Shown piece after piece: positions 1-7,823 of a stretch of 64,000 bases of DNA (the first letter of the stretch is position 1; every line of letters starts with the position of its first letter). This DNA comes from Acidobacteriaceae bacterium (GTDB lineage Bacteria; Acidobacteriota; Terriglobia; Terriglobales; Acidobacteriaceae): contig JANXZM010000109.1 of the NCBI GenBank assembly GCA_025355505.1, forward strand, positions 39,191 to 103,190, given 5' to 3'. A program made the position numbers and the translations under genes. The notes beneath the pieces are model-generated. The model was not told where the DNA came from and did not search any database. It saw nothing but the letters and a program-made list of their open reading frames with translations.

Positions 1-775
1 CGAGGAACACGTCCGCGTTCTCCATGGCTTCGGCCAGAGTGCGGAGGCTGGTGTTGATCGCGAAGCGCTCTTTGTAGGGATTCATGCCGGCGCTGCGGCC
101 CTTGTAAATCACTCCCTTGGTGTCGCACAGAATTACGTTCTCGCGCCTGGCGCCCAGACGCACGTAGTGCTCGGCGCAAGCAAACCCCGCGGCCCCAGCA
201 CCGTTCACCACGACACGAACCTTGCTAATGTCCTTGCCGACAATTTCCAAGCCGTTGAGCAAAGCTGCCCCGGAGATGATGGCGGTGCCATGCTGGTCAT
301 CGTGAAAGACCGGAATCTTCATTGTTTTTTTCAAGGTCTCTTCGATGTAGAAACACTCCGGCGCCTTGATGTCCTCCAGGTTGATGGCGCCGAAAGTGGG
401 CTCCAGCAACTGGCAGACCTTGATGACTTCGTCGGGATCATGACTGTTAATTTCAATATCGAAGACATCCACGTCGGCGAAGCGTTTGAATAGAACGGCC
501 TTGCCTTCCATGACAGGTTTGCCGGCGAGGGCGCCGATGTCGCCTAGTCCGAGGACCGCGGTTCCATTGGTCACGACCGCGACCAGGTTGCCGCGGGCCG
601 TGTACTTGAAAGCATCGTGCGGGTCCCGTTGGATTTCCAGACACGGATCTGCCACTCCGGGGGTGTAGGCCAGGCTTAGATCGCGCTGCGTGCGGCACGG
701 CTTGGTGGGAGTAACTTCAATCTTTCCTGGGCGTGCGCCGAAGTGGTAGTCGAGCGCTTGCTGTTTAGTAACCAT
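1..775 (-). CDS. NAD(P)-dependent malic enzyme, N-terminal part (runs off the window)
   Basis: Oxidative decarboxylation of malate to pyruvate in the cytoplasm, supplying NAD(P)H and linking the TCA cycle to pyruvate. Translating the minus strand from the ATG at 775 gives [13 protein letters not shown] and stays open to the window edge (258 codons). Recognisable malic-enzyme signatures are SLAYTPGVA near residue 33, the HDDQHGTA metal and substrate loop near residue 155, and a GAGAAG dinucleotide-binding turn near residue 190. The C-terminal half, which may or may not carry a phosphotransacetylase-like domain as in MaeB, lies outside. The gene is divergent from the Fnr/Crp regulator, and the shared 367 bp region carries two CRP-like operators, so joint control is plausible. 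Family assignment is firm; cofactor preference cannot be judged. Confidence 0.93.
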   Translation of the reverse strand, partial: MVTKQQALDYHFGARPGKIEVTPTKPCRTQRDLSLAYTPGVADPCLEIQRDPHDAFKYTARGNLVAVVTNGTAVLGLGDIGALAGKPVMEGKAVLFKRFADVDVFDIEINSHDPDEVIKVCQLLEPTFGAINLEDIKAPECFYIEETLKKTMKIPVFHDDQHGTAIISGAALLNGLEIVGKDISKVRVVVNGAGAAGFACAEHYVRLGARRENVILCDTKGVIYKGRSAGMNPYKERFAINTSLRTLAEAMENADVFL

Positions 776-851
776 TATGTGCTCCTCGCTTATTTCTAAC
801 GCCTGCGGAACAAATCGGGCTTTGATGCCTGGCCCCTGGAAGGAGATTCCC

Positions 852-883
852 CGTAGAGACGGGGCAAGCCCCGTCTTTCCACG
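852..883. repeat. Short dispersed palindrome (family A), copy 1
   Basis: Imperfect palindrome cgtagagacgggg / ccccgtctttccacg around a short central CAAG-like spacer, between malic enzyme and the Fnr/Crp gene. It belongs to a family seen about twelve times in this window with the plan GTAGAGACG-(GC-rich core)-CGTCTCTAC. Confidence 0.75.
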
Positions 884-927
884 GCGAATCGCCCATTGAA
901 ACTATGGCCCCTTGCTAGTAGTCGGGC

Positions 928-943
928 GGTGATGTAGCTCACC
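928..943. promoter_or_regulatory. CRP/FNR-type operator, site 1 upstream of the Fnr/Crp gene
   Basis: The palindrome ggtga-tgtagc-tcacc matches the CRP half-site GTGA with a 6 bp spacer. It lies in the divergent region between malic enzyme and the regulator. Its centre is about 53 bp (five helical turns) from the next site at 981-996. Confidence 0.5.
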
Positions 944-980
944 GTTTGGAGTGAGTTTCCCCGGCCCGCCTGACCCGGTA

Positions 981-996
981 TGTGAGCGGCGTCACA
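981..996. promoter_or_regulatory. CRP-consensus operator, site 2 upstream of the Fnr/Crp gene
   Basis: TGTGA-gcggcg-TCACA is a perfect match to the classical CRP consensus TGTGA-N6-TCACA. It lies 147 bp before the regulator's ATG, and autoregulation is the simplest reading. The recognition helix of the regulator (RETVTR) is CRP-like, which agrees with this operator type. Confidence 0.6.
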
Positions 997-1142
997 CTGG
1001 CGTGTGTCTGGCAGCACAGCCAAGCGTTTCATGCAGACGGAAACTGACTTCAGACGAGGCCGGCTCAAACGGGCTGGTAAACTGCGCAAGATGCAAGCCA
1101 CGCCAGCGAGCCGGGCCCGAGGTAGTTACAGGAGGCTGGTTC

Positions 1143-1865
1143 ATGCTCTCGCCATACGGAATGGAGATTGTAGAAAGCTGCATTACATGCAAGCTGCGCA
1201 CGGATCGCATTTTCTGCGATCTGCCTGCGACCGCGCTGCAGGCTTTTGAAAACATCAAGTACGCGACCGCATATCCCCAGGGAGCTGTCCTGTTTGTAGA
1301 AGGGCAGATGCCGCGCGGCATTTTTGTGCTCTGCAAAGGCACGGTAAAGCTCTCCATTAATTCCCCGAGCGGCAGAACGATCATTGTGAAACTTGCCGAG
1401 GCCGGGGAAGTGCTGGGGTTGAGCGCCACCATCTCCGGCAAGCCTTACGAAGTGACAGCGGAAACGATCGATCCCTGCCAGGTCAATTTCGTCAAGCGCG
1501 ATGACTTTCTTCACTTTCTGAAAAATGATGTGGAAGTCTGCTTCAAAGTAGCAGAGCAGTTAAGCGAAAAATATCACACTGCTTGTAAGGAAGCGGGCGC
1601 GCTCGGACTGTCACACTCCGCCGCCGAGAAACTCGCTAAGTTGCTTCTGGAATGGAGTTCTAAGAACGGAGATGCCGCCAAAGCGGAGCCCCGGTTGAAG
1701 CTTCGGCTCACCCACGAGGAAATCGCACAGATGATCGGGACTTCGAGAGAGACAGTTACCCGGCTGTTTGCAGAGTTGAAAAAGCGTCAGATCTTGCTGT
1801 CAAAAGGCTCGACGCTGGTGATTCGCAACACGGCGGCGCTACGCGACATCGCCAACCACAACTAG
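1143..1865 (+). CDS. Crp/Fnr-family transcriptional regulator with four FNR-like cysteines
   Basis: 240-residue cytoplasmic DNA-binding regulator. The start is fixed by AGGAGG at 1130-1135, seven bases before the ATG; the frame is open further upstream but has no comparable ribosome site. A cyclic-nucleotide-binding beta-roll spans about residues 30-140 and a winged helix about 160-235, with the recognition helix TSRETVTRLF. Cysteines at 13, 16 and 25 (C-x2-C-x8-C), plus C112 at the place of E. coli FNR C122 (in PCQVNF), could hold an oxygen-sensitive iron-sulphur cluster. The first three are spaced differently from E. coli FNR. The helix has the RE..R pattern of CRP rather than the E..SR of FNR. 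Predicted role: redox or anaerobic control, with autoregulation and control of the radical SAM haem-pathway gene downstream. Family certain, cluster inferred. Confidence 0.9.
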   Translation: MLSPYGMEIVESCITCKLRTDRIFCDLPATALQAFENIKYATAYPQGAVLFVEGQMPRGIFVLCKGTVKLSINSPSGRTIIVKLAEAGEVLGLSATISGKPYEVTAETIDPCQVNFVKRDDFLHFLKNDVEVCFKVAEQLSEKYHTACKEAGALGLSHSAAEKLAKLLLEWSSKNGDAAKAEPRLKLRLTHEEIAQMIGTSRETVTRLFAELKKRQILLSKGSTLVIRNTAALRDIANHN

Positions 1866-1978
1866 CGGATGGAGTGCCGGGCGTCCCCGTCCGTCCCACC
1901 ACCGTAGGACTCATCACGCGGTCACTGGAAAACGTCGCCCCTGCCCCAATACCATACATTCACAAAGACTTAAGACTC

Positions 1979-2014
1979 GTGACCGGGATCACAATTCCAA
2001 GTGATGAGAGTCAC
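1979..2014. promoter_or_regulatory. Tandem CRP/FNR-type operators upstream of the radical SAM gene
   Basis: Two GTGA-N6-TCAC palindromes, at 1979-1992 (spacer ccggga) and 2001-2014 (spacer tgagag). Their centres are 22 bp apart, about two helical turns, so two dimers would sit on the same face of the DNA. They lie in the 354 bp gap between the regulator and the radical SAM gene, whose ATG is 206 bp further on. No gene was found in this gap. Confidence 0.55.
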
Positions 2015-2114
2015 CGCTGGACGGCCTGTTCTCTTCTATTGTTGCGCCATGGGTGGGCGGCAGAGCCCCGGTTCACCTAGGCAGCCCGTGGTGCAAGTAT
2101 GTTTTGTATCAGGT

Positions 2115-2167
2115 GTATGCCTTCAGGCATACCGTAAGTGCCGTGTTATGAGGGCGCCTTTAGGCGC
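2115..2167. repeat. Two small hairpins in the leader of the radical SAM gene
   Basis: gtatgcc-ttca-ggcatac at 2115-2132 (7 bp stem) and gcgcc-ttta-ggcgc at 2154-2167 (5 bp stem) lie 50-100 bases before the start codon. They may be a dispersed mini-repeat or leader structure; no known riboswitch was recognised. Confidence 0.4.
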
Positions 2168-2219
2168 TGGTTTTGGGCGCTGGAGTTTCACCACAGGCTG
2201 CTAGGGAAGGAAACCGCAA

Positions 2220-3515
2220 ATGGCATCGTCAAACGGCAACGGGCAACATTCAAATCAGGTAAACCAGAGCAAACCGCGATTGATTTTCTGGGAGTTGACC
2301 AAAGGCTGCAATCTCCGCTGCATCCATTGCCGGGCCACCGCGACGGAGCTGAGTTCTCCCTCCGACCTTTCAACCCAGGCTGCACGCGATATCATCGATC
2401 AAATAGCGGCCGTGTCCACTCCTATCCTGGTGCTCAGCGGTGGCGAACCGCTCTTCCGCTCGGATATTTTCCAATTGGCGCGTTATGGCACGGACAAGGG
2501 TCTGCGCGTGGCGCTGGCTACCAATGGCACGCTGGTTACGAAGCACATTGCGCGCATGATCGTCGATAGCGGTGTACAGCGCGTCGCCATTAGCCTCGAC
2601 GGTTCCGATGCGCTTATCCACGATACTTTCCGCGGCATTCCCGGTGCATTCGACGCCGCCATTGCCGGTTTCCGTAATCTGAAGAATCTGGGCATGTCGG
2701 TGCAGATCAACACGACGATCGCCCGCCACAATGCCCATCAGCTTCCGCAAGTACTCGAACTGGCAAAGTCGCTGGGAGCGGATGCGCTGCACACATTCCT
2801 GTTGGTGCCGGTGGGTTGCGGCGTGGATATCGCCGCCGAGCAGATGGTTCCACCGGAAGAGTACGAGCGGATGCTGAACTGGTTCTATGATCGCTCGCTC
2901 GAAGGTGGCATCGAGATGAAGGCGACCTGTGCGCCGCACTACTTCCGCGTGGTTCGCCAACGGCGCGCGGCGGAGCACCGTTCCGAGGCCGCGGCGGCTG
3001 CTGCTCACGCTGCACCGCCAGTCGTTGAAACCCCGCAGGATTCGCAGAGTTTCGGACCCAGCATCGGCCCCACCGAGATGGCGATGCCCGGCTCAACCGG
3101 CATCGAACTGAAACCGCATGGGGTAGGACATGCAGTGGGACACCCGGGAACGCATCCTTCCGACATGAACGCCGTGACCAAGGGATGCCTGGCTGGGACC
3201 GCCGTGTGTTTCATCTCTCATGAGGGCGAGGTCTATCCCTGTGGATACTTGCCGGCCCTGGCGGGGGACCTGAGAAAGCAGGCCTTCGCCGACATCTGGG
3301 CGAACTCGGTGGTGTTCAATCAACTGCGCGACACCAATAATCTTGAGGGAAAATGCGGCTGCTGCGAATTCAAAAACATTTGCCTGGGTTGCCGCGCACG
3401 CGCTTTTGCTGCTACCGGAAACTATCTCGACGAGGAACCGTTCTGCGTTTACCAACCGCAGGCGAAGGGTCTGAAAAAGGAAAAGGAGATTACGCCGGCG
3501 GAAGTCTCGGGTTGA
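2220..3515 (+). CDS. Radical SAM/SPASM enzyme, NirJ/AhbC/AhbD (alternative haem) family
   Basis: Predicted radical SAM enzyme of the siroheme-derived haem b / haem d1 branch (AhbC, AhbD and NirJ are close relatives). The 4Fe-4S/SAM motif TKGCNLRCIHC gives C30, C34 and C37, followed by the LSGGEPL glycine motif near residue 70. The C-terminal SPASM region (about 320-415) is Cys-rich, with CGY, GKCGCCEF, CLGC and EEPFC, fit for auxiliary clusters. AAGGAAA precedes the ATG. Odd feature: an Ala/His/Pro-rich low-complexity insert of about 75 residues (about 245-320, including PHGVGHAVGHPGTH) between the two domains. Two CRP-type operators lie upstream and hemA lies 1.1 kb downstream, supporting a tetrapyrrole role under redox control. 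Which side-chain reaction it catalyses cannot be decided; a peptide-modifying SPASM enzyme is the alternative. Confidence 0.8.
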   Translation: MASSNGNGQHSNQVNQSKPRLIFWELTKGCNLRCIHCRATATELSSPSDLSTQAARDIIDQIAAVSTPILVLSGGEPLFRSDIFQLARYGTDKGLRVALATNGTLVTKHIARMIVDSGVQRVAISLDGSDALIHDTFRGIPGAFDAAIAGFRNLKNLGMSVQINTTIARHNAHQLPQVLELAKSLGADALHTFLLVPVGCGVDIAAEQMVPPEEYERMLNWFYDRSLEGGIEMKATCAPHYFRVVRQRRAAEHRSEAAAAAAHAAPPVVETPQDSQSFGPSIGPTEMAMPGSTGIELKPHGVGHAVGHPGTHPSDMNAVTKGCLAGTAVCFISHEGEVYPCGYLPALAGDLRKQAFADIWANSVVFNQLRDTNNLEGKCGCCEFKNICLGCRARAFAATGNYLDEEPFCVYQPQAKGLKKEKEITPAEVSG

Positions 3516-3542
3516 ACCGGGGCTTCCCTGATCGTCAAACGA

Positions 3543-3578
3543 CCCTTCGCCACAGAGGCACAGAGAAAGCCCGCGCAA
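3543..3578. repeat. Dispersed CACAGAGG-type intergenic repeat
   Basis: A short run built from cacagaggcacagag units in the gap after the radical SAM gene. Similar stretches (cacgaagg, cacggagg, cctctgtgcccc on the other strand) recur between genes near 27.5, 28.6, 30.3, 34.4, 37.7, 45.5 and 58.2 kb. Confidence 0.5.
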
Positions 3579-3648
3579 AACCATTCTTTGCGCTACTACA
3601 ACCTTGGCCGTTAGCCCGTCGCTTGCATACATCCGATTTATTGAATGC

Positions 3649-3677
3649 TTGTCATTATTAACGACACCAATTAAACT
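3649..3677 (+). promoter_or_regulatory. Predicted sigma-70-type promoter of higBA
   Basis: -35 TTGTCA (3649-3654), 17 bp spacer, -10 TAAACT (3672-3677). The -10 is only six bases before the toxin start codon, so the transcript would begin at or next to that codon. Confidence 0.5.
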
Positions 3678-3683
3678 ACTTCC

Positions 3684-3968
3684 TTGATTAAGACCTTCGC
3701 GGACAAGAGCACGAAAGAGTTCTGGGCCTCGGGGAAAACCAGAGAATGCCCCCCGGCAAACCTGCGAAAAGCTTCCAGAAAGAAACTGGCCATGCTTGAC
3801 TCAGCCGCGAGACTGGAGGACTTACGAATTCCTCCCGGCAACAGACTAGAAGAGCTGCAGCATGATAGGAAAGGCCAGCACAGTATTGCCATTCATGACC
3901 AATTCCGCTTGTGCTTTGTTTGGCGGGATGGCGATGCCTGCGACGTGGAGATCACGGATTATCACTAG
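3684..3968 (+). CDS. higB: HigB-type toxin (RelE/ParE superfamily)
   Basis: 94-residue predicted ribosome-dependent mRNA interferase. The N-terminus MIKTFADKSTKEFW and C-terminal QFRLCFVWRDGDACDVEITDYH are characteristic of HigB/'plasmid maintenance system killer' proteins, with the usual basic patch KASRKKL. Start is TTG; no ATG or GTG fits the conserved N-terminus. There is no clear Shine-Dalgarno, but a good promoter ends six bases upstream. Followed after 47 bp by the antitoxin, giving the toxin-first order typical of higBA. The pair sits between two tetrapyrrole genes, which suggests later insertion. Confidence 0.9.
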   Translation: MIKTFADKSTKEFWASGKTRECPPANLRKASRKKLAMLDSAARLEDLRIPPGNRLEELQHDRKGQHSIAIHDQFRLCFVWRDGDACDVEITDYH

Positions 3969-4015
3969 ATCCAGTGCACAACACGGTCCCATGACCGAAA
4001 ACAGGAGAAGCAATC

Positions 4016-4336
4016 GTGAGTATCAAGAATGATGGTCTGGCGGGGTGGGCAGTACATCCGGGAGAAATTCTTCGGGAAGAGTTTCTGGAACCGATGGGCA
4101 TCTCCGCTTACAGGTTGTCGGTGGAGCTTCGTGTTTCTCCCCCTACCGTCAACGACATTGTCAGGGAGAAGCGAGGGGTCACTCCCGAGATGGCCGCTCG
4201 TCTAGCTAGGTATTTCGGGACTTCCGAGCAGTTTTGGCTGAACTTGCAGGATGCCTTTGCAGTTCATCAGGTCAGGAAAAAATATTCCAAGGAACTCAAG
4301 GCGATAAAGCCTCTCGCTGCGGCTGCGGCCCGATAG
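4016..4336 (+). CDS. higA: HigA-type antitoxin (Xre/HTH)
   Basis: 106 residues; neutralises HigB and represses the higBA promoter. GTG start with AGGAG at about 4003. HigA hallmarks are the VHPGEILREEFLEPMGIS opening, a helix-turn-helix at about residues 28-60 (AYRLSVELRVSPPTVNDIVREKRGV) and the TSEQFWLNLQ segment. An Ala-rich tail ends the protein. No gene was found in the following 287 bp before hemA. Confidence 0.93.
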   Translation: MSIKNDGLAGWAVHPGEILREEFLEPMGISAYRLSVELRVSPPTVNDIVREKRGVTPEMAARLARYFGTSEQFWLNLQDAFAVHQVRKKYSKELKAIKPLAAAAAR

Positions 4337-4623
4337 CTAACTTTAGTCGGTCGGTCTGGCCTTGCCGACAGGCATCCGGTCGGGTTGAATCTTCTGCTAC
4401 GGAAACGATCGAAATCGGCGGCTCTTTCATTTTCCAGCAGTACCGTTGAGGGGCCAAAAGACACGCGGCCAGAGTGATATCCCGCAATTTCGCCTCAACA
4501 AGCCCGGATTCCCTGCTCACCGAAACTTCCCTAACTTATTCAAACTACATGTAGATCACCCCGGCGCGCTTCTTTGGCACGGAGGGTGCCTTTCGTAGTG
4601 AGCAGCGTGCAGGAGATAAAGAC

Positions 4624-5931
4624 GTGGAACCGGCTCTCATGGTCGTCGGCCTGAACTACCGTACAGCCCCGGTGGCAGTGCGGGAACGTTTCTGGATCAG
4701 CGAAAGCCAGCGCTGCGAAGCCTTGGTGCAGTTGTCACGGGCGGAAGGCATCGAAGAAGTCATTGTAATGGCCACCTGTAACCGCACTGAGTTTTGGCTG
4801 TGGGCTGCCGATGTCACGCTGGCCGCGAACTCGGTTATGCGGCTGCTGGGCGCCGAATATGGACTCAAGCTGTGCGAGTGGAAGCACTTCTACCGCCCGC
4901 TGGATGAAGCGGCGCTCCTGCATATCTTCCGGGTCGCATCCAGGCTCGACTCCATGGTGGTCGGCGAGCCACAGGTTGTTTCCCAGGTGAAAGAGGCTTG
5001 GAAGCAGGCGCAGCAGGTGGGGACAACGGGCCGGTTCCTCGATGCCGTGTTGCAGAAGGCGCTTACCGTCTCTGAGCGCGTGCGCAGTGAGACGGCCATC
5101 GGTAACGCGGCGGTTTCGATTCCTTACGCCGCGGTGGAACTGGCACACCAAGTTTTGGGCACGCTGGAAAACAAGAAAGTGCTTCTGCTGGGCGCGGGCC
5201 GGATGAGTGAGATCTCCGCCCGTGAGTTGCTCAAACATGGCGTTGGCTCCGTCCGGGTGAGCGTCATCAATCGCACCATCGAGCACGCGGCGGAACTGGC
5301 CGCGAAGCTCGGCGGGATTGCGATCCCGTTTGAGGAGCGCTGGCAACACATGGCGGACGCCGACATCATCATCAGCTCGACATCCTGTCCGCACACGATT
5401 CTCAGTCGCGAGGACGCCGATCTTATGGTCCGAGGGCGCAAGGATCGTCCGCTGGTGATCGTGGATATCGCGATGCCGCGTGATATTGACTCCGGGGTGC
5501 GCGACGTCAAAGGCGTTTTCCTCTATGACCTTGACGACCTGGAAAACGTGGCGGACAACAATGCGGGAGAGCGCGAGGCTGCCGCCGCCGACGCACAGAA
5601 AATTCTATTGGCCGAGGCGCACGGCTTCCGTCGCAAGCTGATGGCGGAGCGTGTAATGCCCACCATCATGGCACTGCGCCTGCATCTGGACCAGATTTGC
5701 CGGCAAGAACTGGATGCCTTTCGACAAGAGAACGGGCCTTTCTCCAAGGACCAGGACGAAATGTTAAATGCAATGATGTCCCGGATGACGCAGAGGATCG
5801 CAGGGTCCCTGGCACGTGAACTCAAGGAGCTTCCAGAAAAAGTGCAGCAGGAACAGATGACCACAGCGTTGCAGCGGCTGTTCCACCTGCAAACCGCCGA
5901 ACAGGCGATTGCCGGCACCAGATCGGCGTAG
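4624..5931 (+). CDS. hemA: Glutamyl-tRNA reductase
   Basis: Reduces glutamyl-tRNA(Glu) to glutamate-1-semialdehyde with NADPH, the first committed step of C5 tetrapyrrole synthesis; cytoplasmic dimer working with HemL. 435 residues, normal for the family. The catalytic Cys52 is in ATCNRTEFW, the [12 protein letters not shown] substrate loop is near residue 115, the NADPH-binding Rossmann motif [10 protein letters not shown] is near residue 188, and a helical dimerisation domain occupies the last 110 residues. GTG start chosen because AGGAG at 4611-4615 is eight bases upstream; an ATG five codons later is the alternative. Convergent with thrC, with an 18 bp gap and no visible terminator. The radical SAM haem-family gene upstream belongs to the same pathway, separated by higBA. 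Confidence 0.97.
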   Translation: MEPALMVVGLNYRTAPVAVRERFWISESQRCEALVQLSRAEGIEEVIVMATCNRTEFWLWAADVTLAANSVMRLLGAEYGLKLCEWKHFYRPLDEAALLHIFRVASRLDSMVVGEPQVVSQVKEAWKQAQQVGTTGRFLDAVLQKALTVSERVRSETAIGNAAVSIPYAAVELAHQVLGTLENKKVLLLGAGRMSEISARELLKHGVGSVRVSVINRTIEHAAELAAKLGGIAIPFEERWQHMADADIIISSTSCPHTILSREDADLMVRGRKDRPLVIVDIAMPRDIDSGVRDVKGVFLYDLDDLENVADNNAGEREAAAADAQKILLAEAHGFRRKLMAERVMPTIMALRLHLDQICRQELDAFRQENGPFSKDQDEMLNAMMSRMTQRIAGSLARELKELPEKVQQEQMTTALQRLFHLQTAEQAIAGTRSA

Positions 5932-5949
5932 CGAAGAGCGCGCAGGGAA

Positions 5950-7155
5950 TCAGTACGGGCCGATGATTCCGCCAATGTTGCGCGCAGCCGGCGGCTCTGG
6001 CCGCGCTTTCTTTTCCTGCGCCTCAATCATCTCGAGATACTTGTAGGCTGTTCCCGTATTGAAGAGCACAACCGTATCTTCGGCGCGGAAGAAGCCGCTG
6101 GCGCGCAGCTTCCGATAAGCAACAAGCGATGCGGCTCCTTCGGGCGCGGCAAACACGCCTTCCACGCTGGCCCAGTGCCGCGTGGCTGTCAGGATTTCCG
6201 CGTCGGTCGCTGCGACCGCGGTGCCATGGCTTTTTTTCAGAATGTCGAGGATCAGGTAGTCACCATACGATTTGGGCACGCGCAGGCCGGAGGCAAAGGT
6301 CGCGGCGCCGGTCCACATTTCGGAAGTGCTCTTCCCTGCTTCCCAGGCCTTCACAATCGGCGCGCACCCAGCCGCCTGCACGGTGATCATTTTCGGACGC
6401 TCGGAACCGATCCAACCCAACTCCTCCATCTCATCGAAGGCCTTCCACATTCCGATCATGCCCACGCCGCCGCCGGTCGGATAGATGATGCCTTGCGGAA
6501 GTTTCCACTCCAGTTGTTCGGCAACCTCGTAGCCCATCGTCTTCTTGCCTTCGACGCGGAATGGCTCTTTGAGGGTCGAGACATCGAACCAGCCTTCTTT
6601 CTCCTTGCGTTCGGCAACCATGCGGGCGCAGTCGCTGATCAGGCCGTCGACCAGCGTGACGTGCGCGCCGTAGTAATCGCATTCCATGCGATTGGCCATG
6701 GGCACATCTTTCGGCATGAAAATGTGAGCTTCGATGCCCGCCGCCGCCGCGTACGCCGCCAGCGCGCCACCGGCATTTCCGGCGGAAGGAGCGGCAAGCT
6801 TTTTCAGTCCATAATGTTTTGCCATCGTCACGGCTGTGGACATGCCGCGTGCTTTGAATGAGCCGGTGGGATTCAGGCCTTCGTCTTTGATGAAAACGCT
6901 CTGGTACTCGCGGCTGCGAAGCATGGGTGTGAATCCCTCGCCGAGCGTGACGGGCTTGGCGTCCGGCAGAACGTCGGCGTAACGCCACATGCTGGCCACG
7001 CGGCCCGATAGATCTTCGCGGCGCAACTTCCCCTTCAGGCTGGCGAGATCGTAGCGAACGTAAAGCACGCCGCCGTCTTTGGGGCAGACATTCTGCGGGC
7101 GGTCGACGGAGAGATGCTCTCCGCAGCGAGTGCATTCGAGGAAGGAAATTCGCAT
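5950..7155 (-). CDS. thrC: Threonine synthase
   Basis: PLP enzyme converting O-phosphohomoserine to threonine and phosphate in the cytoplasm. 401 residues. The PLP Schiff-base lysine is K101 in NPTGSFKARGM, the phosphate-binding glycine loop is PTGGGVGMIG near residue 228, and the substrate-binding PSAGNAGGALAAYA is near residue 124. The N-terminus has a zinc-ribbon-like pattern (CTRCGEHL...NVCPKDGG), as in archaeal-type and many long threonine synthases. The ATG has no clear Shine-Dalgarno; TATCCT lies seven bases before it. A short AGCTCTTAGC-type repeat lies 20 bases upstream. Other amino-acid genes of the pathway are not adjacent. Confidence 0.95.
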   Translation of the reverse strand: MRISFLECTRCGEHLSVDRPQNVCPKDGGVLYVRYDLASLKGKLRREDLSGRVASMWRYADVLPDAKPVTLGEGFTPMLRSREYQSVFIKDEGLNPTGSFKARGMSTAVTMAKHYGLKKLAAPSAGNAGGALAAYAAAAGIEAHIFMPKDVPMANRMECDYYGAHVTLVDGLISDCARMVAERKEKEGWFDVSTLKEPFRVEGKKTMGYEVAEQLEWKLPQGIIYPTGGGVGMIGMWKAFDEMEELGWIGSERPKMITVQAAGCAPIVKAWEAGKSTSEMWTGAATFASGLRVPKSYGDYLILDILKKSHGTAVAATDAEILTATRHWASVEGVFAAPEGAASLVAYRKLRASGFFRAEDTVVLFNTGTAYKYLEMIEAQEKKARPEPPAARNIGGIIGPY

Positions 7156-7175
7156 CGGTGGAAGGATAGCATTTC

Positions 7176-7199
7176 GGCTCTTAGCTCTTAGCTGTCAGC
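7176..7199. repeat. Dispersed AGCTCTTAGCT-type repeat, copy 1
   Basis: ggctcttagctcttagctg just upstream of thrC. Related copies stand directly before gpmI (30276-30309) and directly after the M29 peptidase gene (62556-62579). Confidence 0.5.
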
Positions 7200-7441
7200 G
7201 CTAACTTTGAGCGGAACGCTGGAACTCATCGTGTGCATTCAATTAAGGATTGCGGGCGTAATGGCGCTTTTTCGGCAGGAATGCCTGTTGGCTGCTCGAT
7301 GGATCGATGGCACAATTAGGTGCGGCCCTCAGTCTCCTAATGAATCAGAGTGACAGGCTCTTAATTTATCAACATTCGTAGTAAAGCGTTTCTGAATTTC
7401 TGAAGCTGTGATGAGGGTGGCGGAGGCGGAAGGAGAAAAGC

Positions 7442-7807
7442 ATGATTAGGAGCTGTTTTGTTTTCTTACTCGTTTGCGGTCTCGTGATGATCGGATCAGT
7501 GTCGGCGCAGCAAAAGGACGCATCTCGTACCGGTTGGATCAGCGATGAGAGTTGCGGAACCCAACACACGAAACCCGGCCGCGCGGATTGCGTGCAGAAA
7601 TGCTGGCGCGGGGGTGCTTCGGTGGGCCACCCGGAATGGAAACCCCAACGTGCCGTCTTTGTAGCAGACGATGATCAAACAATCTGGATTGTCGAAAATC
7701 CTGAAGCCGTTCAAAACTTCCCTGCGGCACACGTGGTGCTGGAGGCCAAATTCGATTCTGCGAAGAAGACGATTCACGTTGAGAAGATCGCCCCCGCTGC
7801 GCAGTAG
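7442..7807 (+). CDS. Small secreted protein of unknown function, GWISD/Cys type
   Basis: 121 residues. A clear signal peptide (about residues 1-23, hydrophobic FVFLLVCGLVMIGSVSAQ, cleavage near SAQ) predicts export. The mature part begins with GWISDESCG and contains a Cys-spaced segment (C...C...C at about 38, 50 and 54, DCVQKCWRGG), followed by a small beta-rich domain. This GWISD..CG...C..KC pattern recurs in short exported proteins of soil bacteria, including Acidobacteriota. The Cys could form disulphides or bind metal, but no function is known to me. AGGAG at 7431-7435 supports the start. Confidence 0.8.
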   Translation: MIRSCFVFLLVCGLVMIGSVSAQQKDASRTGWISDESCGTQHTKPGRADCVQKCWRGGASVGHPEWKPQRAVFVADDDQTIWIVENPEAVQNFPAAHVVLEAKFDSAKKTIHVEKIAPAAQ

Positions 7808-7823
7808 ATTTGCCCAAAGTTCG

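Noticed and set aside
4544..4562. CRP-like site before hemA (atgtagatcacc)
   Set aside because: Only one half-site; no GTGA at the N6 distance.
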